NCBI GenBank assembly: GCA_937892095.1
Contig: CALAVC010000231.1
Coordinates: 1-20,646, forward strand
From: an uncultured Bacteroidales bacterium
GTDB lineage: Bacteria; Bacteroidota; Bacteroidia; Bacteroidales; Marinilabiliaceae
Direction: 5' to 3'
Length of the DNA stretch: 20,646 nucleotides
Shown: one piece after another, positions 1 through 7,883 of the stretch
Numbering within the stretch: position 1 is the first letter of the stretch
Layout: every line of letters starts with the position of its first letter
The notes under the pieces: model-generated
The model's database searches: none
What the model saw: only the letters and a program-made list of their open reading frames with translations
What the model was told of the DNA's origin: nothing
Made by a program: the position numbers and the translations under genes

Positions 1-1245
1 TCGTTGAGAGTCGGGTTGCGGACAGAACGTTTGACTGACGCCCAAACGAGATTATTGTCGAATTGGGGAGAGAATGTGATAGTGGCGGTGAGTGAGTTTC
101 GACTTGTTTTTATGGAGCCTGTGTATTGATTGGATATACAGCCCAAATCGAGAGCAAGCCACGCGAAAGGATTGTAAGAAACGCCTGCTATTAAAGAAAG
201 ACGGCTTTGAACATTGTCGTCGTAGAGGAGGCAAGAATGAGAGACGGAAGCAGCTGAAGACAGACTGCTATATATGCCACTATATGAGATCCTAAAACTT
301 GGCTGATGGTAGAATATGTCGACTATCTTGCGAGTGGTGTCGGGGTTTTCGTAGTGAAGACCGACATAACTTATTTTGGCACGTAGGAGATGGTTGTAGA
401 CTCTTGTAAGATTTTTCTTGTAGGAAAGAGAAAAGTCGTAATCGTCTTGATGTTGCGAAGAATACCATGTGTTGCGCACGATGGGCTCTGGGATGCCTCT
501 GGAAGAAAAATAGCCACGGAAAAAGAGTTCGCCAATATGCGAGAGAAATCTTGAGGTCAGCTGAGCTGTAAGCACTTCGCCATTTTGACGGACTCCGGTG
601 GTGTCCCATACGGTGTAATTGACGCCACCGATTTGGTGGACAAGCGATTTCTTGAAATGATATGCACCATTGACGTGGCTTAGTTTTGCATTGAGATTGA
701 AAGCACAGAGCGAAGACGACTTAAGATGTGAGACGTTAACACCGACGTTTTCCCACGAGCCCAATTGGAATTGAAAAGACGTGCGAGAGGAGTCGACAAG
801 GGCGAGCGAAGACGTGTTGAGCTTTAGGACGTTGGCAAAAACATATTCTGAAGCATCTTTGAAGGCTGGCGAGCAGGCTGTTGTATTGAGCTGCATAGAG
901 GATATGGTCTCTGGGTTAAATTGCCCAAGGTCGACAGTCCCATTTTGGTCGTTATTGATAAGATTGCCATCGTAGACAATGGCTGTATGATGCGAACCCA
1001 TTGAGCGGACATCGATGGTTTTGAGCCCCCCCACCCCACCAAAATCTTTTATTTGAAGTCCAGAGTGGTGTTGCAATTGCTCGGCCACATTGAGTGAAGT
1101 GGGTTCAGACGTGATGTTTGAATTGAGAGATATTACCGCGCAAGTAACTTCGGCAATATTGACGATGGTGTCGAGTGGGAACACAGAAATAAATGTTGCA
1201 AGCCAAGACGATTAACGACGAACAAAAGTATATCAAATATACCAT
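1..1245 (-). CDS. TonB-dependent receptor, partial (runs off left edge), apparent 5' frameshift
   Basis: Reading the minus strand from about 1212 down to base 1 gives an uninterrupted frame of about 400 codons with no stop. It has no ATG near its start and no stop inside the window, so simple ORF calling misses it. The translation contains a plug domain: LNVAEQLQHHSGLQIKDF, then GGVGGLKTIDVRSMGSHHTA, then IVYDGNLINNDQNGTVDLG. This pattern (GGxGGLKT, RSMG, YDG, QNGxVDLG) is typical of a Bacteroidota outer-membrane receptor subfamily, and beta-barrel-like sequence follows. Such receptors import substrates across the outer membrane using TonB energy; the substrate is unknown. A hydrophobic leader (MVYLIYFCSSLIVLAC) starts at ATG 1245-1243 in another frame. 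Losing one base from CCC at 1177-1179 would join it to the mature frame as VPLDTIVNIAEV. The leader lacks Lys/Arg, so the start is uncertain. It is divergent from the DUF4491 gene. The C-terminal barrel is missing. Confidence 0.82.
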
Positions 1246-1247
1246 AC

Positions 1248-1279
1248 TTGGTCTGAGGAAATAAATTTTAGTATTTTTG
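1248..1279 (+). promoter_or_regulatory. Putative Bacteroidota promoter for the DUF4491 operon
   Basis: TATTTTTG at 1272-1279 matches the -7 consensus TAnnTTTG exactly. CTTG at 1247-1250 lies 21 bases upstream and is one base off the -33 TTTG element. The predicted transcript would start around 1286, about 30 bases before ATG 1317. The match is by eye only. Confidence 0.45.
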
Positions 1280-1316
1280 TAAGTATCAACTATCAACAGA
1301 AATATTTTATTTACAG

Positions 1317-1610
1317 ATGTCAGATTTAAATTTCGGAGGATTGATATTAGGCTTAGCAACATTCCTCACGATAGGTTTTTTCCACCCAATAGTGATTAAA
1401 GCAGAGTATTATTTTGGCGTGAAATGCTGGTGGGCATTTGCTTTGTGTGGCATACTGACGAGCATAGCGTCGCTCTTTGTTGCCAACTGGGTGGTGTCGT
1501 CAATATTGGGTGTCTTTTCGTTCTCATGCTTTTGGTCGATATTGGAGCTCTTCCAGCAAAGAGAGAGAGTACGGAAGGGCTGGTTCCCCAAGAACCCGAA
1601 CAGAAAGTAA
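1317..1610 (+). CDS. DUF4491 family small membrane protein
   Basis: A 97-residue protein of unknown function that I recognise as the DUF4491 family of Bacteroidota. Three hydrophobic stretches (about residues 6-25, 37-55 and 58-76) suggest three inner-membrane helices. Family hallmarks are FFHPIVIKAEYYFG, the CWWAF segment, and the C-terminal basic tail VRKGWFPKNPNRK, which probably faces the cytoplasm. Length matches other family members I remember (about 95-100 residues). No catalytic motif is visible. It is the first gene of a tightly packed plus-strand block, 22 bases before the phosphohexomutase. This suggests co-transcription but says little about function. The ATG at 1317 is preceded by an A/T-rich leader without a Shine-Dalgarno sequence, as is usual in this phylum. 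Confidence 0.85.
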   Translation: MSDLNFGGLILGLATFLTIGFFHPIVIKAEYYFGVKCWWAFALCGILTSIASLFVANWVVSSILGVFSFSCFWSILELFQQRERVRKGWFPKNPNRK

Positions 1611-1632
1611 AACTTGCTAAACAAAACGAACT

Positions 1633-3162
1633 ATGAATAATGCGTTGAGCCAGCTACAGAATGGCGCAGACATTCGCGGAGTGGCGACCGAAGGAATCAT
1701 TGGTGAGCCAGTAACGCTGAGTGAGTCTGTGGTTTCGAAAATAGGTGTGGGCTTTGCCGCATGGCTACACCAGAAACAAGCAAAAGAACAGAGCCAAACG
1801 CTACGCATTGCCATAGGAACAGACACTCGCCTATCGGGTCCGACCCTTGCAGAAGCCCTGCAAAAAGCACTCATCAGGATAGGTTGCGACGTTATGCACT
1901 GTGGGGTTGCCTCGACACCTGCCATGATGAACTCGACGATATACAAGGAGTTGATGGCAGACGGTGCAATAATGCTGACAGGAAGTCACATGACTTTTAA
2001 TCGTAACGGCATGAAGTTTTTCACCCAAGGACGAGACATAAATGCCGACGAGCTAACCGAGATAATTAAACTGGCGGAAAAAGAAGCGTTACCACCCAAA
2101 AGCAATGGCAATTTCCACATTGTAAACATAATGAGTTTGTATGCTCGCAAACTACGAGAGAAGATTATTGCGGAGCTACAAGACCTTAACGAAGACGATC
2201 CGACTCATCCACTAAAAGGGCTAAAAATAATTGTTGACGCTGGCAATGGAGCAGGAAACTTTTTCGTATCGAGAGTGCTAAAACCACTTGGAGCAGACAC
2301 AACTGGGAGCCAATTTTTGTCAGCCGACGGACGTTTTCCAAACCATAGTCCGAACCCAGAAGACTATGAGGCAGTAAAATCGGCAAGCAACGCTGTTATA
2401 CACAACGACGCCGATCTTGGGATAATATTCGACTCCGACGTAGACCGAGCAGCAATAATAGATCGTGGAGGGAAAGTAATTAACCGAAACGAGTTTGTGG
2501 CTTTGGCAGCCACTTTGGTTCAAGAAGAGCACCCACATACCGACATCGTAACCGACTCTATCACTTCGACAGGACTGACGACCTACGTGCAAGAAACTTT
2601 GGGGGCGCACCAGTGTCGCTACCAACGTGGTTATCGGAATGTAATTGCCGAAGCCATCAGAAAAAACAATAGTGGGACAGAATGTTGGCTTGCGGCTGAG
2701 ACAAGCGGACACGCAGCTTTTAAGGAAAACAACTTTTGCGATGATGGCGCTTACTTTGCCGTAAAAGTCATTATTCGCCTTGCCAAGTTGAAACGCGAAG
2801 GGAAAACCATTTCTTCACTTATTGAACGTCTACCCGTACCTCTCGAAAGTCGAGAATATAGGATACGGATATGTAGCCCAGACTTTGCACGTACGGCCGA
2901 AGAGACTATCAGAGGTCTACGACAATATGTGGCACAAATAAGCGACTGGGAAGAAGTCAACCAAAATCATGAGGGACTGCGCGTAATGTGCAAACAAGAG
3001 AATCAGAAAGGGTGGTTTCTTTGCAGATTGTCGCTACATAGTCCAGATTTGCCCATCAACGTAGAGGCCGACACAGAAGGCGGAGTAAAGAACATCGTCA
3101 ACCAGCTGAAACTATATTTTCGCAATACACGAGATATAGATTCTTCTTCACTATACAAATAA
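1633..3162 (+). CDS. Alpha-D-phosphohexomutase (phosphoglucomutase/phosphomannomutase family)
   Basis: A 509-residue cytosolic enzyme of the alpha-D-phosphohexomutase superfamily, which moves phosphate between C1 and C6 of hexose phosphates through a phosphoserine. The phosphoserine loop is TGSHMTFNRNGMKFF, with the catalytic Ser at about residue 118. The metal-binding loop DSDVDR starts at Asp267. The sugar-specificity loop AETSGH is at about 355-360. The C-terminal phosphate-binding region carries EGLRVM and RLSLHSPDLPINVE. The DSDVDR variant, and 'SHMTFNRNG' in place of the more usual SHxPxNxNG, resemble the divergent plant/Bacteroidota branch, so whether the substrate is glucose, mannose or glucosamine phosphate cannot be settled here. 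It lies 22 bases after DUF4491 and 17 bases before the first prolyl isomerase, suggesting an operon. Confidence 0.9.
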   Translation: MNNALSQLQNGADIRGVATEGIIGEPVTLSESVVSKIGVGFAAWLHQKQAKEQSQTLRIAIGTDTRLSGPTLAEALQKALIRIGCDVMHCGVASTPAMMNSTIYKELMADGAIMLTGSHMTFNRNGMKFFTQGRDINADELTEIIKLAEKEALPPKSNGNFHIVNIMSLYARKLREKIIAELQDLNEDDPTHPLKGLKIIVDAGNGAGNFFVSRVLKPLGADTTGSQFLSADGRFPNHSPNPEDYEAVKSASNAVIHNDADLGIIFDSDVDRAAIIDRGGKVINRNEFVALAATLVQEEHPHTDIVTDSITSTGLTTYVQETLGAHQCRYQRGYRNVIAEAIRKNNSGTECWLAAETSGHAAFKENNFCDDGAYFAVKVIIRLAKLKREGKTISSLIERLPVPLESREYRIRICSPDFARTAEETIRGLRQYVAQISDWEEVNQNHEGLRVMCKQENQKGWFLCRLSLHSPDLPINVEADTEGGVKNIVNQLKLYFRNTRDIDSSSLYK

Positions 3163-3179
3163 ATAGTAAACACTTGCAG

Positions 3180-3992
3180 ATGAACAAATTAGCCATCATA
3201 GTATCAGCGTTTCTGATGACAATATTGTCATCGTGCAAAAAGACAAACGAGGTTATAATAGAAACGCCAATGGGAGTGATGCGAGCACGACTATATGACG
3301 ACACGCCACAACATCGCGACAACTTCTTGAAACTTGTAGAAAACGGAGCATACGACTCGTTGCTATTTCATAGGGTGATAGAAGACAATATCATTCAGGG
3401 TGGCGACCCAGAGTCTCGCACAGCAGGGCTAAACGAACCTTTGGGTGGGCATAGCATTGGGGAGCCAATAGACGCTGAAATTTTGTTTCCGAAGCACTAC
3501 CATAAGCGCGGAGCAATAGTGGCAGCACGTCAGTCGGACAAGGTCAACCCAGAGCGCAAATCGAGTGGTAGCCAATTTTACATTGTGGTTGGACCACGAC
3601 ATAGGACCGAAGAACAAATGGACAATCAGGAGTTGGAACACGACAATCGGAATAGGAGCAGAATATATACTGAGATATTGCATTTCTATGAAGATTCGCT
3701 ACAAATGCTCCAAAACGAGGGACGGTCGGATGAGCTGAGTGCTATGCAGTTTCGCATACTAGACAGAGTAGAAGAAATCCTCAACGACAGAGGACACTTT
3801 AAGTACCCCGACGAAGTACGAGCGGACTACATCAACAAAGGCGGACTGATAGAACTTGACGGCGAATACACCGTTTTTGGTGAGATTATTGATGGGTTCG
3901 ACGTGTTGGACTCAATTGCCAATGTACACGTGGGTTTACCACGAATGCGACCACTGGAAAACGTGTGGATGGTAATAAAGCCTGCAAATTAA
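3180..3992 (+). CDS. Cyclophilin-type peptidyl-prolyl isomerase, lipoprotein
   Basis: A 270-residue cyclophilin-like prolyl cis-trans isomerase, probably anchored to a membrane by lipid. The N-terminus is hydrophobic and ends in a lipobox (ILSSC) with acylated Cys19. I chose the ATG at 3180 rather than an in-frame TTG at 3174, because it gives a normal lipoprotein signal. Cyclophilin signatures are LFHRVIEDNIIQGGDP (catalytic Arg65, Gln73) and SSGSQFYIVVG (about 128-138). The C-terminal strand is EYTVFGEIIDGFDVLDSI. Between the last two lies an insertion of about 80 mostly helical, charged residues (140-218), common in Bacteroidota homologues. The Trp of classic cyclophilins that binds cyclosporin is not evident. 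It sits 13 bases before a paralogue. Confidence 0.92.
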   Translation: MNKLAIIVSAFLMTILSSCKKTNEVIIETPMGVMRARLYDDTPQHRDNFLKLVENGAYDSLLFHRVIEDNIIQGGDPESRTAGLNEPLGGHSIGEPIDAEILFPKHYHKRGAIVAARQSDKVNPERKSSGSQFYIVVGPRHRTEEQMDNQELEHDNRNRSRIYTEILHFYEDSLQMLQNEGRSDELSAMQFRILDRVEEILNDRGHFKYPDEVRADYINKGGLIELDGEYTVFGEIIDGFDVLDSIANVHVGLPRMRPLENVWMVIKPAN

Positions 3993-4005
3993 AAGACTAC
4001 TTCGT

Positions 4006-4812
4006 ATGCAAACAGCAAGACTAATATGTATGCTATTGCTCATAGGCGTAGCGTGCGAGCAGTGGGCTAACGCTCAGAGTGTACGCTTTGAGATACAGAC
4101 AAATATGGGCACTATGAAAGGTTTTTTGTATGACGACACACCTACACACAGAGATAAATTTGTTGAACTGGCGCATGCAGGACACTACGATGGCACTCTT
4201 TTTTACAGGTGTGTGAAAGACTTTGTCATTCAAGGTGGCTCGTCAGACTCTCGAGGGGCTAAGCCTGGGCAACACATTGGCTATGGGTCGGACGCAGTAA
4301 ATATTGATTCGGAGTTTAGCAAAAAGCATTTTCATAAGTATGGTGCTTTGTGCGCACCACGTCAGCCCGACAAGGTGAATGTGTTTAAGACATCGGATAT
4401 ATCTCAGTTTTACATTGTAAAAGGGCGTGTATACACCGACGAATACCTTACGCAATATGAGAAAAGCATAAACGTCCCGATTCGTAAGAAGCTGAAACAG
4501 ATGTACTTAGCTCCTCACAGAGACGAGCTCAACAAGCTAAAAGAAACAGACAAAAAAGCATATAATGCTCTGCTGACCGAAATAAAAGAAAAGATTGAGT
4601 TTGAGTACAGAATATCGGACTACAAAGAGTTTAGCCCTGAACAGCGTTCAGCATACACAAGCATTGGCGGAGCTCCACAACTTGACAACGAGTATACTGT
4701 TTTTGGCGAGCTAACAGAAGGATTAGACGTAATGGAAAAGATTAGCAACTTGGCGGTGGACAAGAATTCGCGTCCACTAAAGGACGTCAAGATGAAAGTA
4801 ATTATCAAATAG
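4006..4812 (+). CDS. Cyclophilin-type peptidyl-prolyl isomerase, periplasmic
   Basis: A 268-residue paralogue of the preceding gene. It has a cleavable signal peptide, probably cut after ANA (residue 23), and no convincing lipobox, so it is predicted to be soluble in the periplasm. Motifs are LFYRCVKDFVIQGG (Arg68, Gln76), SDISQFYIVKG (about 130-140) and EYTVFGELTEGLDVMEKI. The insertion between residues 140 and 220 is Lys/Glu-rich and likely helical; it differs in sequence from the insertion in the upstream copy. The two copies share layout but are clearly diverged, so the duplication is old. The stop at 4810-4812 is only 8 bases from the stop of the convergent hydrolase gene, and I see no hairpin between them. 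Confidence 0.92.
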   Translation: MQTARLICMLLLIGVACEQWANAQSVRFEIQTNMGTMKGFLYDDTPTHRDKFVELAHAGHYDGTLFYRCVKDFVIQGGSSDSRGAKPGQHIGYGSDAVNIDSEFSKKHFHKYGALCAPRQPDKVNVFKTSDISQFYIVKGRVYTDEYLTQYEKSINVPIRKKLKQMYLAPHRDELNKLKETDKKAYNALLTEIKEKIEFEYRISDYKEFSPEQRSAYTSIGGAPQLDNEYTVFGELTEGLDVMEKISNLAVDKNSRPLKDVKMKVIIK

Positions 4813-4820
4813 CCACTCCG

Positions 4821-5591
4821 TCAGTCGGCAACCTCAAAACAGAGACCATCGTATGCCAAATGACAACCATTCGGCAAGAGTTTTTCTGTTTCAGAAGCAA
4901 GCCCGATGTCGTGCGACATGTGGATAAAATAAGCCTCACGTGGGGCAACCGACTCTACAATCTGCAGAGACTCTGCAAGCGACATGTGCGAAGGATGTGG
5001 CTCAAAACGCAAAGCATTAACGACCAAGACTTCGACTCCACGAAGGGCTTCGATAGTTTCGGGTGGCACGACACTTGCGTCGGTTATGTAGGCCAAACGA
5101 CCTATGCGGTAACCTGCGATTGGCAAGCGGCCGTGCATGACTGACAACGGAAGGACACTAACTCCCGCTACTTCAAAAGGTTGAAAGGGATAAACGGTAT
5201 GTAAGTCGAGACGCGCAACGCCCGGATATGGCTTAGCCTCAAAAACGTAGTACAAGCTCTTGCTAATGGCGCTGACAGTCTCTGCATTGGCATATATGCT
5301 TAAACTTTGGTGCATTATATGATTTACGGCACGCAGGTCATCCATACCACCGACATGGTCATAGTGATGATGGGTAAGTAAGACAGCATCGATACGTTCT
5401 GCACCGCAACTTAGCATTTGAGTACGAAAATCGGGACCGACATCGATGAGTATTTTCTTATCGCCGACCTCGACAAGTGCTGAAGTCCGCAGGCGTCTGT
5501 CTCGAACGTCAGTAGATTTGCAGACCTTGCAATGGCAACCAATCATTGGGACACCAACCGATGTTCCCGTGCCAAGAAATGTTATTTTCAT
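4821..5591 (-). CDS. PhnP-like MBL-fold metallohydrolase
   Basis: A 256-residue metallo-beta-lactamase-fold phosphodiesterase-type hydrolase, cytosolic. The N-terminus MKITFLGTGTSVGVPMIGC carries Cys19, Cys21 and Cys24, the structural-zinc cysteines of the PhnP/RNase Z-like branch, followed by RDRRLRTSALVE. The metal-binding signature is THHHYDH with His74, His76, Asp78 and His79. Further likely ligands are His153, Asp171, His202 and the HMSHD segment (His224/His227). PhnP cleaves phosphoribosyl cyclic phosphate in phosphonate breakdown, but no phn genes are nearby, so the substrate here is unknown. The start ATG overlaps the stop of the upstream ybaK-like gene (ATGA), which implies translational coupling. 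Confidence 0.88.
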   Translation of the reverse strand: MKITFLGTGTSVGVPMIGCHCKVCKSTDVRDRRLRTSALVEVGDKKILIDVGPDFRTQMLSCGAERIDAVLLTHHHYDHVGGMDDLRAVNHIMHQSLSIYANAETVSAISKSLYYVFEAKPYPGVARLDLHTVYPFQPFEVAGVSVLPLSVMHGRLPIAGYRIGRLAYITDASVVPPETIEALRGVEVLVVNALRFEPHPSHMSLAESLQIVESVAPREAYFIHMSHDIGLASETEKLLPNGCHLAYDGLCFEVAD

Positions 5592-6094
5592 TGCTCGTCT
5601 TGTTTTTCTGTCGACACGATGTCGGCAGTATGCATACGCCCAAGTGCTATTAAATCTTGTGGTTTAGCCTCTATCATCTTGCCTCGTTGACCAGCACTGA
5701 GCGTTATAGTAGCCCACTGCATTACCGAAGAATCTATGTAGGTAGGGAAATTCTTTTTCATGCCAAATGGCGAACACCCTCCACGTATGTAACCTGTGTT
5801 TTCGAGCAACTCGGACACGTGAAGCATGCTGGCACTTTTGTTAGCCGACACCTTGGCTGCCTTTTTGAGGTCGACACTTTTGTCGCTTGGAATCACACAA
5901 ACGAACAGTCCTGTTTTATCACCACGCAAAACAAGTGTTTTGAAAACACGACCATATTCGTAGCCAAAACTGTCGGCAGCATGCGTGGCATTTAGGTCGT
6001 CGGGGTCAAAGTCGTAAGACAATAATTTATATGCCACTTTTGCTTTGTCGAGCAAACGTGCGACGTTGGTCTTAGAGTCTTTATTATCCTTCAT
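5588..6094 (-). CDS. ybaK: YbaK/EbsC-type Cys-tRNA(Pro) deacylase
   Basis: A 168-residue member of the YbaK branch of the aminoacyl-tRNA editing family, which hydrolyses Cys mischarged on tRNA(Pro) in trans. Family features are TNVARLLDKAKVAYKLLSYD at the N-terminus, the conserved Lys in GRVFKTLVLRG (Lys52), and the active-site loop GYIRGGCSPFGMKK (about 101-114). Length matches E. coli YbaK (about 160 residues). A longer frame extends upstream to a TTG, but the extra residues are hydrophobic and not conserved. The ATG at 6094 fits both the family start and an exact -7 box 10 bases upstream. It forms a two-gene unit with the MBL hydrolase through a 4-base overlap. Confidence 0.9.
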   Translation of the reverse strand: MKDNKDSKTNVARLLDKAKVAYKLLSYDFDPDDLNATHAADSFGYEYGRVFKTLVLRGDKTGLFVCVIPSDKSVDLKKAAKVSANKSASMLHVSELLENTGYIRGGCSPFGMKKNFPTYIDSSVMQWATITLSAGQRGKMIEAKPQDLIALGRMHTADIVSTEKQDEQ

Positions 6095-6103
6095 AGCGAG
6101 GAG

Positions 6104-6111
6104 CAAATATA
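6104..6111 (-). promoter_or_regulatory. -7 promoter box for ybaK
   Basis: On the minus strand this reads TATATTTG, an exact match to the Bacteroidota -7 consensus TAnnTTTG. It ends 10 bases before the chosen ATG at 6094, implying a very short leader. The best upstream TTTG (6138-6141 on the complement) is 26 bases away, longer than the usual 19-21, so the -33 element is weak. Confidence 0.4.
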
Positions 6112-6244
6112 AAAATTTAGAACTTGAAAGGCTAAACCAAAACACAATATCAATCAACAAAAGTTGTCATAATGGAATGCAAAAGCGACAAAATGGCATA
6201 AAATTCGGTCGTTTAAGATTTTGGCTCAGATGTTGAAAAAAGTT

Positions 6245-6273
6245 TTTGTGATATGCGAGCTACACTACTTTCG
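6245..6273 (+). promoter_or_regulatory. Putative promoter for the HtrA gene
   Basis: TTTG at 6245-6248 and TACTTTCG at 6266-6273 (one mismatch to TAnnTTTG) are separated by 17 bases, slightly short of the usual 19-21. The predicted start would be about 30 bases before ATG 6312. The 217-base gap it lies in is shared with the divergent ybaK promoter and holds no further gene that I can see. Confidence 0.35.
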
Positions 6274-6311
6274 CAAGCAGAAAACAAAACGACAACATAA
6301 AAACAAGAGAC

Positions 6312-7772
6312 ATGGAAATTAAGAAATATGCAGTAGCAGCATTGCTAACAATGACCTGTACGGCCTTTGGAGCCTACATCCATTCTCGCTACGTTGCAGC
6401 AACCCAAACAACAGTGGCACCCGTAGCACAAACCACAGAGCCGACACGCGCAATGAACACATCATTTTTCACCTCGGCAGCTCCGACCGACTTTACTGAT
6501 GCAGCCGAGATGACGATTAACGGTGTTGTCCACGTAAAAATCATGCAAGAGAACAAGCAAAACGACATGTATGGCGGTGGCGACATATTCGACTTTTTCT
6601 TCGGTCCGCAATATCGTCGCGGACAACGTCAGGAGCCAGTGGTTGGCTCGGGCTCGGGCGTAATCGTAAGCGCAGACGGCTACATAGTAACAAACAATCA
6701 TGTGGTTGAGGGTGCCGACAAAATAGAGGTTGTACTGAACGACAAACGTTCGTTTGAAGCCACACTAATTGGCACCGACCCAACGACCGACATTGCAGTC
6801 ATAAAGATAGAAGCAACCGATTTGCACCCTCTAAGCTTTGGCAACTCAGACAATCTAAAAGTTGGCGAATGGGTTCTTGCAGTGGGCAACCCATTCAACC
6901 TAACCAGCACGGTGACGGCTGGCATCGTATCGGCCAAAGGAAGACACGTCGGAATCAACACCTCGAACATGGCCATCGAGTCGTTCATACAGACCGATGC
7001 AGCCGTCAACCCAGGCAATAGCGGTGGCGCATTGGTCAACACTCGCGGTCAGGTGATTGGCATCAATACGGCAATATATTCGCAGACTGGTTCGTTTACG
7101 GGCTATTCGTTTGCCGTGCCATCGAACATAGTCAGCAAAGTAGCAGACGACTTAAAGACCTACGGCGAAGTACAGCGTGCTCTACTTGGCGTACAGATAC
7201 AAGACGTCAATACAGAAATACAGAAACGACTCAATCTGTCGACACCAGACGGAGTGCTTGTTGCAGGAGTCTCGGATGGTGGTGCTGCTCTTGAAGCTGG
7301 CATAAAGACCGACGATGTCATCGTAAGCATCGACGGAGAGAAAGTACACTCATCGCCCGACCTACAATCTAAGATAGCCCAACACAGACCTGGCGATGCC
7401 GTGAAAATATCGGCCATTCGCGATGGCAAGACAAAAGACTTTGTCGTAACTCTTCGCAACATTCGTGGAACTACGGGCGTAATAAAATCTGGCGACAACC
7501 AATTGTTGGGAGCCAAGCTCGAAAAACTTTCTGACACTGAAGCAGAAAAGATGGGTTTGCGCTACGGACTAAAAGTTAGCAAGCTCGAAAAAGGTAAACT
7601 GAAAGACGCAGGTGTGAAAGAGGGCTTCATAATAGTCAAAGCCAATCGCCAACCAGTAACCTCAGTAGCCGACTTTCAACAGATTGTTGCATCGACACAA
7701 GACGGGCTATTCTTGTCGGGTTTCTATTCTGACGGACGAATGAGATACTATGCTATAGACCTTACTGAATAG
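6312..7772 (+). CDS. HtrA/DegP-like Do serine protease
   Basis: A 486-residue periplasmic serine protease/chaperone of the HtrA (S1C) family, which degrades misfolded envelope proteins. A hydrophobic N-terminal segment (about residues 7-23) exports it; cleavage or anchoring cannot be told apart. The trypsin-like domain has an intact catalytic triad: His130 (TNNHVVEGAD), Asp160 (TDIAVIKI) and Ser237 (NPGNSGGAL). Two PDZ domains follow, about residues 289-384 (from RALLGV) and 395-485. This is the usual Do layout and length. The gene is divergent from ybaK, ends in a strong terminator at 7807-7841, and precedes the sigma-factor pair. I recall a protease-then-rpoD order in Bacteroides, but could not check it here. 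Confidence 0.95.
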   Translation: MEIKKYAVAALLTMTCTAFGAYIHSRYVAATQTTVAPVAQTTEPTRAMNTSFFTSAAPTDFTDAAEMTINGVVHVKIMQENKQNDMYGGGDIFDFFFGPQYRRGQRQEPVVGSGSGVIVSADGYIVTNNHVVEGADKIEVVLNDKRSFEATLIGTDPTTDIAVIKIEATDLHPLSFGNSDNLKVGEWVLAVGNPFNLTSTVTAGIVSAKGRHVGINTSNMAIESFIQTDAAVNPGNSGGALVNTRGQVIGINTAIYSQTGSFTGYSFAVPSNIVSKVADDLKTYGEVQRALLGVQIQDVNTEIQKRLNLSTPDGVLVAGVSDGGAALEAGIKTDDVIVSIDGEKVHSSPDLQSKIAQHRPGDAVKISAIRDGKTKDFVVTLRNIRGTTGVIKSGDNQLLGAKLEKLSDTEAEKMGLRYGLKVSKLEKGKLKDAGVKEGFIIVKANRQPVTSVADFQQIVASTQDGLFLSGFYSDGRMRYYAIDLTE

Positions 7773-7806
7773 AATTTAAACATTTTTAACTATACAATCA
7801 AAGAAA

Positions 7807-7841
7807 AGAGTCCGCAAAACCCAACCTTTTGCGGACTCTTA
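7807..7841 (+). terminator. Strong hairpin terminator after the HtrA gene
   Basis: Arms AAGAGTCCGCAAAA (7807-7820) and TTTTGCGGACTCTT (7828-7841) form a perfect 14-bp stem with loop CCCAACC. It lies 35 bases after the HtrA stop and 42 bases before the next ATG. The T-rich stretch is within the 3' arm rather than beyond it. Confidence 0.8.
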
Positions 7842-7883
7842 CGTACAAAAGACACGTAATACACAAACTAAGTGCGATAACTT

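Noticed and set aside
1105..1362. An 85-codon minus-strand frame taken as a separate small protein
   Set aside because: Its middle looks like the receptor's displaced signal peptide and the rest overlaps intergenic DNA and the start of the DUF4491 gene.
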